A DNA stretch of 64,000 nt from Phytophthora colocasiae (GCA_018806915.1 JAGKQI010000090.1:2480001-2544000), one strand, 5' to 3'; shown: positions 1-9,304, counted from the first letter of the stretch. Notes: generated from the sequence alone by a model not told the origin. Program-made: numbers and translations.

Positions 1-159
1 ATACATTCCTGCCGTTAGTGTTTGTCATGAAGTGAAAAAAATGCAATGGCACATTTGAGAATCGGCAAAACGCCACAGTGTCCACGTTGAAAAGAAAACA
101 ACGGCACGCGAAAAGTTGCCATTGAGTACCCGATGATTTGCGTGAGCGATACAAAAGCC
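1..159. other. Left flank of element A, no gene seen
   Basis: Short AT-leaning sequence before the first LTR. No reading frame or RNA gene can be supported. It would have been continuous with the sequence from 8078 onward before element A inserted. Confidence 0.6.
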
Positions 160-164
160 AACAT
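160..164. repeat. Target-site duplication of element A (AACAT), left copy
   Basis: AACAT lies directly before the TGTAATGG start of the left LTR. The same five bases lie directly after the TTACA end of the right LTR (8073-8077). Matching 5-bp repeats at both ends show one intact insertion event. Confidence 0.9.
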
Positions 165-624
165 TGTAATGGGTCTACCTAGACCTATTAGATGGCGTAC
201 ACGTGCGCTTACGTGTATGAGGAAGCGTGCAATTAGAATAGACTTAATTTAAGTATACTTATTTAAATAAGTATAATTAAATCAAATATAACTAAATTAA
301 ACTGCAAAATACCGTAAAATGAGAACTGTTATTGAATTTGGCATAAGCCAATTATGGACCTCCTAAAACTGTTTGTTATCTATTTCTAAAGGGTCTGCCA
401 ACGTGTGGTTGGCAGAAACTCTGCTCAGTGATTGGTAGAAATCCGTTACTTTCTACCAATAATATGCACAAATGCACACGAACCACCCAATAATGTGGTT
501 CGCCCATGTATCCTTTGGTGTGTACAGCACACCAAGGTCTGAGGCCCATTTCCAACCTCTAACAGTTATCCTAACTGTTAGAGTTACAAGTGGTACAACC
601 ACTTGTACGTGTAACCCCGTTACA
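165..624 (-). repeat. 3' LTR of element A
   Basis: 460 bp, TGTAATGG...CGTTACA when read on the plus strand, matching 7613-8072 base for base as far as can be seen. It is full of short perfect inverted repeats, for example 431-440 with 451-460 (10-bp arms) and 557-568 with 572-583 (12-bp arms). It is the downstream LTR because gag-pol runs on the minus strand. Confidence 0.95.
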
Positions 625-637
625 CCATCCCCCCGTT
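625..637 (-). other. Polypurine tract of element A
   Basis: Read on the minus strand, AACGGGGGGATGG directly precedes the TGTAACGG start of the 3' LTR. This is the position and composition expected of the plus-strand DNA primer in LTR retrotransposons. Confidence 0.75.
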
Positions 638-725
638 AAGATTCGACGTATCGGTCTCGATACGTCAATCAACAGAACTTGACAAGACCGTCAAGTTCCC
701 AAGAGAAATCCGAGTTCATTTCGCA

Positions 726-1728
726 ATGAACTCGCCAACGCCCACGTCTCCGTCCGCTTCTGCGGACGCGCAAGCCTCACCTGCTGCCTCTGCAGCAGGA
801 ACAACGACCTCAGCAGTGCCCACTAGCACTGCTGCTTCCAGCGGTCCGACAGAGAAGCTCTCTGTCACCAAGTACCATGCTCTCCATAAGAAGAAGCAAG
901 CGAAGAAGACTTCTTCTTCGCTAGCAGGGATCAAACACCCTGCTGGCGTATCGCGAGCGCGTTGCTGCAACTCGCGATCGCTACTACACTTACACCACTC
1001 GTGGTAAGTGTTAACGCCTCCATGATCTGTTCATGGAAGCGGGGATCGCATGTGCCGTTCCCTTTGGCACACTCTGCCCGTGTTACCAACCCTTGGCAAC
1101 ACGCCTCTCTGAAAGTGATCTCTTGGGGTACACGGTCGTCCGTGTACCCGATCACATCAAGGAGCTTCGTGGTCGTCTCGAGCCACGCGGAGCTCCGAGT
1201 GCTGTGGCTGACCGCAGCACTCCTCGTGCAGGGTTTAACCCTGCAAGTTATGGTGGGCTTCGTACGCCCTCACCATTTCCGGAACGTCCTCCATCAGGAC
1301 GTCCCGCGGCTCCCATGTATCTCGATGGGGAGGAAATCCTCTCCAACGAATACGAAAACGAACCCCTTGAGAGTTCGTTCTCTTATGAGCCACGATCCGC
1401 TCCACAATCCAGCGGATCGCTCCACGCGCGTCGCGCAACGGCGGCGGAGGGGGTGGGAACACTCCCTCCGCATGGTCAACGCTATGACCATGACGATCGT
1501 GCCCTGCACGATCGAGTTGCTGCGCTGGAGCAGACACAGAGCGCTGAGATAGCTGCTCTGAAGCAGGAGGTTCGTGTCCTCCGTGCTGAGGTCTGCGAGG
1601 CAGCTCAGACTGCCTCGAACCTCTCGTCCGGTCTTGGGACGAGAGTGAACCGGTTGTCCGACCGTGTCGACGGTCTCGAGAAGGCCTTCCAGGCCTCTCG
1701 CACTCCTCAGTCGGACTACCAACCCTAG
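726..1728 (+). pseudogene. Opposite-strand reading frame at the 3' end of element A
   Basis: This frame runs against gag-pol. It begins at an ATG about 100 bp inside the 3' LTR with a Ser/Pro/Ala/Thr-rich stretch, continues with a Cys-containing segment and a Pro/Ser-rich linker, and ends with a likely coiled coil near 1500-1690 (heptads such as AALEQTQSAEIAALKQEV). Positions 1235-1728 overlap the end of pol. Compared with the copy in element B (40380-41846, minus strand), this copy lacks an internal piece after about 945, changes frame there, and has an in-frame TAA at 1012-1014. The last intact stretch is 1033-1728. Substitutions between copies in the coiled coil are mostly silent or conservative. 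Function unknown. Confidence 0.55.
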
Positions 1729-3115
1729 GTAGTCCGTGCTGCACGTACGGCTTCAACCGCCCGACGTAGAAGGTCGGGTGGAGCCTCATGCTGGACGGTA
1801 TGTCCAGCCGGTACGCGTTGCCGTGCCGTTCAAGTACTTTGAACAGCCCAATGAATCTTGGAGCAAGCTTGCTTGCTCCAAAGTCAGACACTGCATGTCT
1901 AGGTAGGTTTTGTGTAGCTAACAAAACTAATGAACCCTTTTCGAATTCATTTGTGTTGCCTCTACCAACAGTATCAGCGTTCAGCTTCTGTCGATCGACA
2001 GAAGCTGCGATAGCATCCTGGACAAACCGTATGACGGCTTGTCTTCGCTGGACAAAGTCTAGCGCACCCGAGCTGAATCCTTTCAGCTTGTCGCCCTTGT
2101 CAGCAGCAGGCCCTGCCTGCTCGCTATCATCTCTCATGTCTGTGCCCGGCACAGACATCGCGCGCTCGTTCCTGCTCGAACGAGACGTCGCACGCGTCAC
2201 CGCAGCTGATAGTGTGCTGCTATCAGTTGCATTCTGCGGTTGTTCGGACGCAACCGTAGATCCTCCCCCACTTAAGGAGGAAGCTACCCCGCCGAGCATG
2301 CTCGGCAATCGTGGATGCCTCATGGCGTTCACGTAGAACGGTGTATGCCCTGTCGAGGCATGCACCGAGTTGTTGATGGCAAACTCTGCCATCGGCAAGC
2401 ACTTGCTCCAATGCGTAAACGAGTGAGCGTAGCTCTTCAACGTGTCACCCAGTACGCGGTTGACACGTTCGGTCTGTCCGGCCGTCTGCGGATGATCCGC
2501 AGTCGACATTGATAACCGTGAACCAAGAAGTGTAAACACTTCTTGCCAGAACCGCGCTGTGAAGCGTGGATCACGGTCCGACACAATGTCGAGCGGCATG
2601 CCATGGTGTTTGAACACCATGTCAACAAACAGTCGCGCAGTCTGCGCGGCTGTAACAGTAGCCGGGACGGCAGCAAGATGAACCATCTTGCTGAATCTGT
2701 CCACAAAGACAACGATGCCCGTCCTCCGCTTGCTGTCAGGCGGAAGACCGAAGACAAAGTCCATGGACATGGACTGCCAACACTCCGACGGAGTCGGTAG
2801 TGATTGAAGAGGAGCCTGCGAGAACTGCGCAGGCTTCACGCGTTGACAAACCTCGCAAGCACGTACGTACTTGCGCACCCACTTGTACTGGTGGTGCCAG
2901 TAGAAGTCACGCGTGAGAAGAGTGTATGTCTTCTCACGACCCGGATGCCCTGCATCGTGATACTCGAACATGATCCTCAACCGGAGGTCATGATCATTCG
3001 GAACGACAATGCGATCCGCATTGTCGTCTACTGCACTGTACAACAGTAGGCCTTCGTGTACACGATAGCGGTGTACACGAGCTCGAAGATGAGGGGTTAG
3101 CTTCCGACGTGCCAC
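1235..3115 (-). CDS. pol: Integrase and chromodomain portion of element A pol
   Basis: An open frame of 626 codons carrying the end of pol. In order: the second half of the HHCC zinc finger (CEVC), a DDE integrase core (MDFVFGLPPD, then SDRDPRF, then HPQTAGQTERVNRV), an integrase C-terminal domain (LAPRFIGLFKVL...HPTFYVGRLKPY), a low-complexity linker, and a chromodomain near the end (VERIVAHKRTNSQGVRFRIRWRGF). It joins the host chromosome to element DNA; the chromodomain probably tethers it to modified histones. Compared with element B it lacks three residues between the two zinc-finger histidines. It is out of frame with the RNase H segment upstream, so it is not translated as part of the polyprotein without repair. 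Confidence 0.85.
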   Translation of the reverse strand: MARRKLTPHLRARVHRYRVHEGLLLYSAVDDNADRIVVPNDHDLRLRIMFEYHDAGHPGREKTYTLLTRDFYWHHQYKWVRKYVRACEVCQRVKPAQFSQAPLQSLPTPSECWQSMSMDFVFGLPPDSKRRTGIVVFVDRFSKMVHLAAVPATVTAAQTARLFVDMVFKHHGMPLDIVSDRDPRFTARFWQEVFTLLGSRLSMSTADHPQTAGQTERVNRVLGDTLKSYAHSFTHWSKCLPMAEFAINNSVHASTGHTPFYVNAMRHPRLPSMLGGVASSLSGGGSTVASEQPQNATDSSTLSAAVTRATSRSSRNERAMSVPGTDMRDDSEQAGPAADKGDKLKGFSSGALDFVQRRQAVIRFVQDAIAASVDRQKLNADTVGRGNTNEFEKGSLVLLATQNLPRHAVSDFGASKLAPRFIGLFKVLERHGNAYRLDIPSSMRLHPTFYVGRLKPYVQHGLPRVGSPTEECERPGRPSRDRRHGRTTGSLSSQDRTRGSRQSELPRRPQHGGHEPPASEQLSQRSVSAPAQQLDRAGHDRHGHSVDHAEGVFPPPPPPLRDARGAIRWIVERIVAHKRTNSQGVRFRIRWRGFPPHRDTWEPRDVLMEDVPEMVRAYEAHHNLQG

Positions 3116-4848
3116 GTCGGAAGGTGCTGCGAGGAACTCCAGCAGCCCCTTCGCGTCTGCATCCCTTGCATACGCAGTTCTTCACGTCGTCAATCAACGT
3201 TGACGACGGCACACTTGTCCTCACGACGCCAACAGCGTTGGCGTCGACCGTCTCCGCATAGTCAGGTCGACGCGATAACGCGTCGGCCACTACATTGAGT
3301 CTTCCGGGTTTGTACTCCACCCGGAAGTTGTACTCCGCGAAGAAGGACAACCATCTCGCCATACGTTGCGAGATGTGCGGCGACAATCGCCGTACGCAAT
3401 GATGCGTGGTCTGTATAGACCACGAACGGTCTACTCCCAAGTAGATACACTCGGAACTTTGCGAGTGCATACTTCATGGCAAGGAGCTCCTTGTCATGTA
3501 CGGGATAGTTACGCTCAGCTGGCTTCAGCTGACGCGATTGATAGTAGACTACACGATCACGCCCTTCGTGATCGTGTTGCATCAATGCACATCCGATTGC
3601 AAAGTCGGATGCATCGCACACTACGTGGAATGGACGATCTTGGTCCGCCACGGCCAAGGTCGGCGCTTCAGTCAAGCCCTGCTTGACTGCACCGAATGCA
3701 TCCTCGCACTCGGTCGTCCAAATCCACTCAGCTTCTTTCTTAAGAAGCTGTGACAACGGGCGAATCTTGCCCGCATAGTTGTCCACGTACTTGCACAAGT
3801 ACGTGGCAAGCCCAAGGAACTGCCTCAGTTCCTTCACATTGGATGGCGTGGGCCATTCATTGATCACTCTGACCTTCTCTGGGTCAGGGCGCACGCCGTC
3901 TTTCCCCACGAGACACCCCAGCACGGGTATCTCGCTCGCCCCGAAGATACACTTCTTCAGGTTCGCATAGAGCTTATGTTTCCTCATAAGCTCTAGCAGC
4001 TTCCGGAGATGCACCTTGTGCATCTCAATGTCCGTCTTCCCGTTCACAGCCCGGCTGTGGACGAACACGTCGTCGAAGTAGCTCGGTGCGAAGTCGCGCA
4101 CCGAGCGCAATAGATGTGTCACGCATCTATTGAACGTCGCAGGGGCGTTCTTAAGCCCCTGTGGCATGACGAGCCACTCCCAAAGCATGCCGCTTGGAGT
4201 GCTTACCGCTGTGAGAGGGATTTCCCTCTCACGCATGAGGATCTGATAGAATCCATCACGCAGATCTAGAGCACTGAAGATAGTGCTCAAGGCCATCGAA
4301 TCGATGATAACATCTTTTCGCGGTATCGGCGTCTGCGCCGGTATCGTCGCATCGTTCAACTTGTTGTACGCATGAACGATGCGCCAGCCGCCCTGTGGTT
4401 TCTTAACACAGAACGTTGGAGCACTGTGCGGGGACTTCGTTTCCCGCACTTGACCTGCAAGACGACGACTTTCAAAGAAGTCGTCGATCGCTTGCACTTG
4501 TTCACGCGGCAGTGGCCACTGCCGTGTAACACAGTACTTCGTGCCCGGCACGAGATCAATCTCGTGCTGTACGCCCTTATCCTTCGGAAGCTCCGAAGGA
4601 ATCTCGTCCGGGAGTACATCCTTGTACTCCCGCAGAATCTCGTAATAGGGACTCGACTTCAACGAGTCCCAACTCTGCTCCTCGAAGCGTTGCTTCTTGG
4701 TCTTCGCACTGAGGGTGTCATCGCCCTCAGTGATGCCATCGACGACGAGCTGCTTCAGCTCTTCGGCTTCACGATCCACTCTCTCGACATCCGAGAGAAT
4801 GCAAATTTGTTCGATGCGTCCATCGTACAAGTCCCGCGTGAAGCGCTT
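3116..4848 (-). pseudogene. pol: Reverse transcriptase and RNase H portion of element A pol
   Basis: Recognisable RT blocks: VKKPQGGWRIVHAYNKLN, FSALDLRDGFYQILM, WLVMPQGLKNAPATFNR and the catalytic YFDD. RNase H follows with CDASDFAIGCAL, KELLAMKYAL and YTDHASLRT. The frame is entered after a TGA at 4849-4851 where element B has Trp. A second break near 3385 removes two bases relative to element B and changes frame before SQRMARWLSFFAEYNF. A third change near 3175 leads into the integrase frame. All catalytic residues can be seen, but the polyprotein is not continuous. Confidence 0.85.
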
Positions 4849-6600
4849 TCAACTCATCGTTGGAAGTGCGGTCAACGCCGACGCACACGTCGGCGGATTC
4901 TCCAACCGCATCCTCTGGTACTGTAACCCAGTACCAGTACGTGTCAAGACGTTCAACGTCTCGACACTCGGTGTCTGCCCTGCAGATACACCTTCCTCAG
5001 TCACGGACTGAGACTCACACAGCTCACTGAGCTGGTGCCGCGCGCTCTGATACTGTACCGCAGTATCAGTTCGTGTCAAGACGTCCAACGCCTTGACACT
5101 CGGTGTCTGCACCGCAGACACACCCCCCACAGTCACGGACTGGGACTCGCAAAGCTCCCTGAGCTTGCGCCGCGAAGGTCTGCCATGGAGCTCAGCTCCA
5201 GGCGCTCCACGTCCAAGGCATCCCACCTCGGACAGGACTTTATCGCCATCGTCAGCGGATTCCTTCCGCTGACTCGCACATTCAAGCACTGCTTGTGTGC
5301 CGCTCATCGCGTGCAGCACCGCTGCACGTGAGCACGCAGGTTTTTCTGGTGCTGGGCGTTTGCAACCGCCAGCACCTCCTGCCGCACAGTCGGTTCCCTG
5401 AACCGCTGCGCCTCCATCCGCTCCTACGGATGGAGCGACTTCACCCGCTACTACGGATGAAGCAACCGCATCGTCGACTCCCGGAGTCGACGTGCTCTCG
5501 CTAGCTTCCTGCGCTAGCGAGTGTTCGCTTGTACACATATCATCCGTTCCCAGAGCGGATGTACGATCGCTAGTTCCCGGAACTAGCAGCGACTGTTCGC
5601 CTATACACATCTCATCAGCTCCCGGAGCTGATGACCGATCGCTAGTTCCCGGAACTAGCAGCGAAGCGCCAGTGGCGTCAGCTCCCAGAGCTGACGCACG
5701 TCTTTCGGTTCCCCGAATTTTATTTTCTTCGTCAACTCCCAGAGTTGACGCGACGTCGTCGGCGCGACCCTTGGGGGCTTGAAGTACCTCCAAGGATACC
5801 GGTAATACCGGTATAATACCTTCTCTCAGGTGAATCTCATTCACCTGACCATCACTCATGTGACAAACATCATTCAGATGTTTACGCGTCAGGTGATTCA
5901 CATTCACCTGACCATCACTCATGTGATCGCGACCCTTCGGCTCAGATTTCTGAGTCGACACACATTTTCTCACAACGACTCCCGGAGTCGTTGATGGTCG
6001 CCGGCGGCGATCGGAGACAGCGGCGGCCGCTGCTGCCTCAACTGGGGATCCACATGCACCGGCCGGTGCATGTGCAGCACTGACAGGGCCATCGCTCTCT
6101 GTCGCGCATGTGTTGTTGAAGCGTACGAGCGTACGCTTCTCCCAGTTGATCACCGGGTCATGCCGTGCAAGCCACGGCATGCCTAATACCAAGTCGAACT
6201 TATCGTCTAGATCCAAGACGATGAGATCTTCTACAAACGTCCTTCGTTTGTAAGAGAAGCGCACACGGACTACGCGCTTCTCAGTCCTCACGGTGGCACC
6301 TGTTGCCAACCGCACCTCCAACACGCTGCGAGGCGTGTCGGCCTCTTCGAAGTCAAGTCTTCGAAGACTTCCCTGTCGAACAAAGTTGTTCGACGCGCCC
6401 GAGTCCACTAGGGCACGAAGAGAGTTCGCTCTCTTCGACATCACGTTCAGGATGACAAGGCCTGGCTTGTCATCTTGCATCTCGCAGCGAGAAACCTTCT
6501 CGCTGGGGGCAGCAGCCTTCAACGTCGCGTGTCCGAGTTCGACACGCGAGACTGCATTACCAGTAGGACGCCCCGCGCCTACTGGTCCTTGACGTTTTTT
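4849..6600 (-). CDS. pol: Aspartic protease and long linker of element A
   Basis: Reached from gag by -1 frameshifting at 6594-6600. The protease has the catalytic motif LVDSGASNNFV near 6400 and the flap/helix region LVLGMPWLARHDPV. A roughly 300-residue low-complexity linker follows, with repeated short peptides such as LVPGTSDRSSALGAD, leading to the RT. It ends in a TGA (4849-4851) at a Trp codon of the family. The protease would cut the Gag-Pol precursor inside the virus-like particle. Confidence 0.8.
   Translation of the reverse strand, partial: KKRQGPVGAGRPTGNAVSRVELGHATLKAAAPSEKVSRCEMQDDKPGLVILNVMSKRANSLRALVDSGASNNFVRQGSLRRLDFEEADTPRSVLEVRLATGATVRTEKRVVRVRFSYKRRTFVEDLIVLDLDDKFDLVLGMPWLARHDPVINWEKRTLVRFNNTCATESDGPVSAAHAPAGACGSPVEAAAAAAVSDRRRRPSTTPGVVVRKCVSTQKSEPKGRDHMSDGQVNVNHLTRKHLNDVCHMSDGQVNEIHLREGIIPVLPVSLEVLQAPKGRADDVASTLGVDEENKIRGTERRASALGADATGASLLVPGTSDRSSAPGADEMCIGEQSLLVPGTSDRTSALGTDDMCTSEHSLAQEASESTSTPGVDDAVASSVVAGEVAPSVGADGGAAVQGTDCAAGGAGGCKRPAPEKPACSRAAVLHAMSGTQAVLECASQRKESADDGDKVLSEVGCLGRGAPGAELHGRPSRRKLRELCESQSVTVGGVSAVQTPSVKALDVLTRTDTAVQYQSARHQLSELCESQSVTEEGVSAGQTPSVETLNVLTRTGTGLQYQRMRLENPPTCASALTALPTMS
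6559..6600 (-). promoter_or_regulatory. Programmed -1 frameshift site between gag and protease (element A)
   Basis: On the coding strand, gag reads TCA AAA AAC, giving the classic slippery heptamer A-AAA-AAC (6594-6600). After a 7-nt spacer comes a perfect 9-bp stem, ACCAGTAGG with CCTACTGGT, around a 10-nt loop (6559-6586). The gag stop follows a few codons later, and the protease frame is exactly the -1 frame. Element B keeps the heptamer (35755-35761) but its stem has two mismatches. Confidence 0.85.
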
Positions 6601-7499
6601 GAACGCCCGCCCGCTGTGCACTTGCGTGCATAGTGACCGATGTTACCACACAGGTAACATCGAACCTTGACGTTCTTACGCTGCTGTTGACCAGCAGTCG
6701 TAGCACTCGAGAGGTCCATAGGTTCTGGACCTCCCGTCTTCGCTACAGGACGCGCCGGCTTCGGTGCGTTCGCATGGAGTTTAGCTTGACGTCGGCTAAA
6801 CTCCTCTTGCATCGCAAGGCTGATCGCCTCCTCGAGAGTATTCGGATACTCTCGGAAGAGATATGTTTTGACGGGACCATCTCTTAGTCCCTTCATGAAC
6901 GTGACGACCTTGGTCGCCTCGTCGATCGGGTTGGCCACTATGTTCGATACCAAGTATCGAGCACGCTGGGCAAAGGTGTGAACATCATCCTTGCCCTGTT
7001 GCAGATCGAGAAACTCCGCTCTCGATCTGAACTCGTTCTTCGGAGGCTCAAACGCAAGCTTGAGTTCCTCCTTGAACTCCTCGTACGTGCTGAAGCACGT
7101 AGGATCCGAGAGTCGGCGCCCATAGGCCCAACTCCTCGCACGTCCGCCAAGACATGACATGGCGAACGCGACCTTCGACATCGGATCGACGATACGTCGA
7201 GCCGCAACGGCTGTGTCAAGTTCGACAAGCCAACGAAGGAGGGTCTCGTCCTCCTTCCCCGTGTAGGTACTCACGTGGAGTTTCAACGACTCCACGCGTG
7301 GCTTCGGAGAAGCCACCGAGGCAGCAACATCTCGTTGCTCCTTAACAATGTACCCCAGAGCAACACCATGTTGCTCTGTCGGCGATAGCGTACGAAGCAT
7401 CGTCGCTACCGCTGCCTCTCCAATGACTTGCGAAAGTCTTTGGAGAGCTTCCCACTCTGGGTCCGACAGGTGGGCACAGTCCGTGCGCGTCACGGACAT
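6579..7499 (-). CDS. gag: Gag of element A
   Basis: 306 residues. The body is a retrotransposon gag domain (YTGKEDETLLRWLVELD, then FEEFKEELKLAF-like helices, FMKGLRDGPVKTYLFREYPNTLEEAISLAM). The C-terminus has one CCHC zinc knuckle, CYLCGNIGHYARKC. Gag would form the particle shell and bind element RNA through the knuckle. It starts at an ATG about 95 bases inside the primer-binding site and ends just past the frameshift signal, overlapping the protease frame by 43 bases. It appears intact. Confidence 0.9.
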   Translation of the reverse strand: MSVTRTDCAHLSDPEWEALQRLSQVIGEAAVATMLRTLSPTEQHGVALGYIVKEQRDVAASVASPKPRVESLKLHVSTYTGKEDETLLRWLVELDTAVAARRIVDPMSKVAFAMSCLGGRARSWAYGRRLSDPTCFSTYEEFKEELKLAFEPPKNEFRSRAEFLDLQQGKDDVHTFAQRARYLVSNIVANPIDEATKVVTFMKGLRDGPVKTYLFREYPNTLEEAISLAMQEEFSRRQAKLHANAPKPARPVAKTGGPEPMDLSSATTAGQQQRKNVKVRCYLCGNIGHYARKCTAGGRSKNVKDQ

Positions 7500-7594
7500 G
7501 TGGGGTCTCAGTGGATCCCTGATCCATTGGGGAGTTCTCGACCCCGCGTTCGTATGACTCCATACGAACGAACTGCAGTCGGTCGTGGGACGGA

Positions 7595-7610
7595 CTACTA
7601 AGTGCTACCA
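7595..7610 (-). other. Primer-binding site of element A
   Basis: TGGTAGCACTTAGTAG begins two bases after the end of the 5' LTR. It would pair with a tRNA ending in ...AGTGCTACCA. Element F starts its site with the same ten bases (23550-23566), so both families use the same or a closely related tRNA. The tRNA was not identified. Confidence 0.75.
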
Positions 7611-7612
7611 GG

Positions 7613-8072
7613 TGTAATGGGTCTACCTAGACCTATTAGATGGCGTACACGTGCGCTTACGTGTATGAGGAAGCGTGCAATTAGAATAGACTTAATTTAA
7701 GTATACTTATTTAAATAAGTATAATTAAATCAAATATAACTAAATTAAACTGCAAAATACCGTAAAATGAGAACTGTTATTGAATTTGGCATAAGCCAAT
7801 TATGGACCTCCTAAAACTGTTTGTTATCTATTTCTAAAGGGTCTGCCAACGTGTGGTTGGCAGAAACTCTGCTCAGTGATTGGTAGAAATCCGTTACTTT
7901 CTACCAATAATATGCACAAATGCACACGAACCACCCAATAATGTGGTTCGCCCATGTATCCTTTGGTGTGTACAGCACACCAAGGTCTGAGGCCCATTTC
8001 CAACCTCTAACAGTTATCCTAACTGTTAGAGTTACAAGTGGTACAACCACTTGTACGTGTAACCCCGTTACA
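7613..8072 (-). repeat. 5' LTR of element A
   Basis: 460 bp, matching 165-624. It carries the promoter for the minus-strand gag-pol transcript. AT-rich runs occur around 7690-7750. Confidence 0.95.
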
Positions 8073-8088
8073 AACATGGCAAAGATAC

Positions 8089-8367
8089 TCACTCTTTCGA
8101 GGCTGTTGTTGTTGGAATTCGTATTGATCTAGCCTGGAACAGTAAGGAGCTGTTGCTAGCGGTAAAGGGACCAGCGACAACGGCGAGAAGACCAGCAACA
8201 GCGGAACCAGCAGCAGTGTGTCCGGCGGGAGCGGCAACTGAGACGTTGGGGAAGCTACGGGTGAGAACGCTGGAGAAGATGAAGCACAGGCCGTACATGT
8301 AGCACCTGAAGGAACGAGCTGAGCTCGTTGAGGTTGCTAGCAGAACAGAGAGGAACAAGGCTAACAA
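8089..8367 (-). CDS. Hypothetical small protein, hydrophobic start
   Basis: 92 residues. It starts with a hydrophobic stretch (MLALFLSVLLATSTSSA) that could be a signal or anchor segment, followed by an Ala-rich region with further hydrophobic runs. Not recognised. A GTGAGT directly after the last codons could be an intron donor, in which case element A would sit in an intron of this gene. The frame may also be chance. Confidence 0.25.
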   Translation of the reverse strand: MLALFLSVLLATSTSSARSFRCYMYGLCFIFSSVLTRSFPNVSVAAPAGHTAAGSAVAGLLAVVAGPFTASNSSLLFQARSIRIPTTTASKE

Positions 8368-8399
8368 TCAATCTATCAGTCTTTCATTTCCTTCGAGGT

Positions 8400-9300
8400 G
8401 CACAAGTCAAGCTACTGGCCTAACCGATCCATTTCCCAACAGTTGTAGCCACCATAGTGCTCAACATAATAGCGCCGCTGTTTCGGTCAGTGGCCTGCGT
8501 CGCCTCCGCCTTATTGTGTGCTGTAGCGCGTGAGCAAAAGTGCCGCACTAGCCACCATGCGGCCGTGCATCCGGTAGTTTCTTTTTCCATGGCGAGCGAC
8601 GACGGGGAATCAGACAATTTGCATAGTGAAACCAAGTACTTCGAAGTATATAATAATGCTTAACGGCCAAGGACTCAGAAATGGATCCGCTGGTCAGAAC
8701 CAGTGCGAACGCGAAATAGCCGGCGTGGCCTTTGCTGCCAAGTACGTGGCACCGATGCAAACGCCACTAGGTGTATGTACTCAACTCTTTGGGCCGTTGC
8801 TCTCCTTCCTTACCAATTAAAACATTCATGCATTTGCTGTCCAATGATGAAACATTGCGGATCAATTTTGCGATCTTCTAGCAAAAATGCGGCAAGATAA
8901 ATTTTGCCAATAACGGTTTGCCACCGCATGCAGCAGTGATTTCGGGCATGTATCTGGTCGCAAAGATGTGTGCGCCTTGGTGTCGAGTGAACCACTGCGA
9001 GTTCGGTGCAGATCTTTACAAAGAGGACTTGCAGGCAAAACTTCAGTAAATGTATTTCTTATGGATAACCCACAGTACAACTAAAATTACATTTGAAAAG
9101 AAAATGGCTCCACAATTGAGTACCGACTTCCCTATGTCTAAGGCGCACCCCATTCTCACGTGATGAGCAGGTCACCAGAACGTTGATCTTCGGAGATGGA
9201 CGGTCAGAGGAGTGACACTCACAAAGTTGGTGAGACTGGAAGATTCATTCATTACAGTCCTCCTTGCAAATGTCTAGATCGGAGTCGATATCGATCGTCT
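8400..9300. other. No gene supported
   Basis: Only short frames on both strands, without a convincing start, domain or intron pattern. Confidence 0.5.
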
Positions 9301-9304
9301 AGCA

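Larger units (their letters stand above)
165..7500. repeat. Near-continuous tiling of short interrupted palindromes
   Basis: Short inverted repeats with 7-12 bp arms and loops of 1-10 nt recur at close spacing through the LTR and through gag, protease, RT and integrase. Checked examples (left arm / right arm): 431-440/451-460, 557-568/572-583, 585-594/598-607, 2136-2146/2148-2158, 2602-2610/2613-2621, 2912-2921/2929-2938, 3003-3013/3017-3027, 3101-3110/3114-3123, 3185-3193/3200-3208, 3224-3233/3237-3246, 3405-3412/3417-3424, 3783-3793/3796-3806, 6776-6785/6795-6804, 6833-6841/6846-6854. Giant element D shows no such density. See findings. Confidence 0.8.
165..8072 (-). mobile_element. Ty3/gypsy LTR retrotransposon A, structurally complete
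   Basis: A 7.9-kb element with 460-bp LTRs, a 5-bp target duplication, a primer-binding site, a polypurine tract, and gag-protease-RT-RNaseH-integrase-chromodomain coding order on the minus strand. The two LTRs look identical by eye, so the insertion is young. Even so, pol carries a nonsense codon and at least two frameshifts, so this copy could only have moved with help or was damaged very recently. An opposite-strand reading frame sits at the 3' end. Gypsy element B (35406-42383) is an older copy of the same family on the other strand. Confidence 0.95.

Noticed and set aside
6633..6887. Plus-strand frames opposite gag of element A
   Set aside because: Shadow of gag; mirrored weakly in B only because the DNA is homologous and palindrome-rich.
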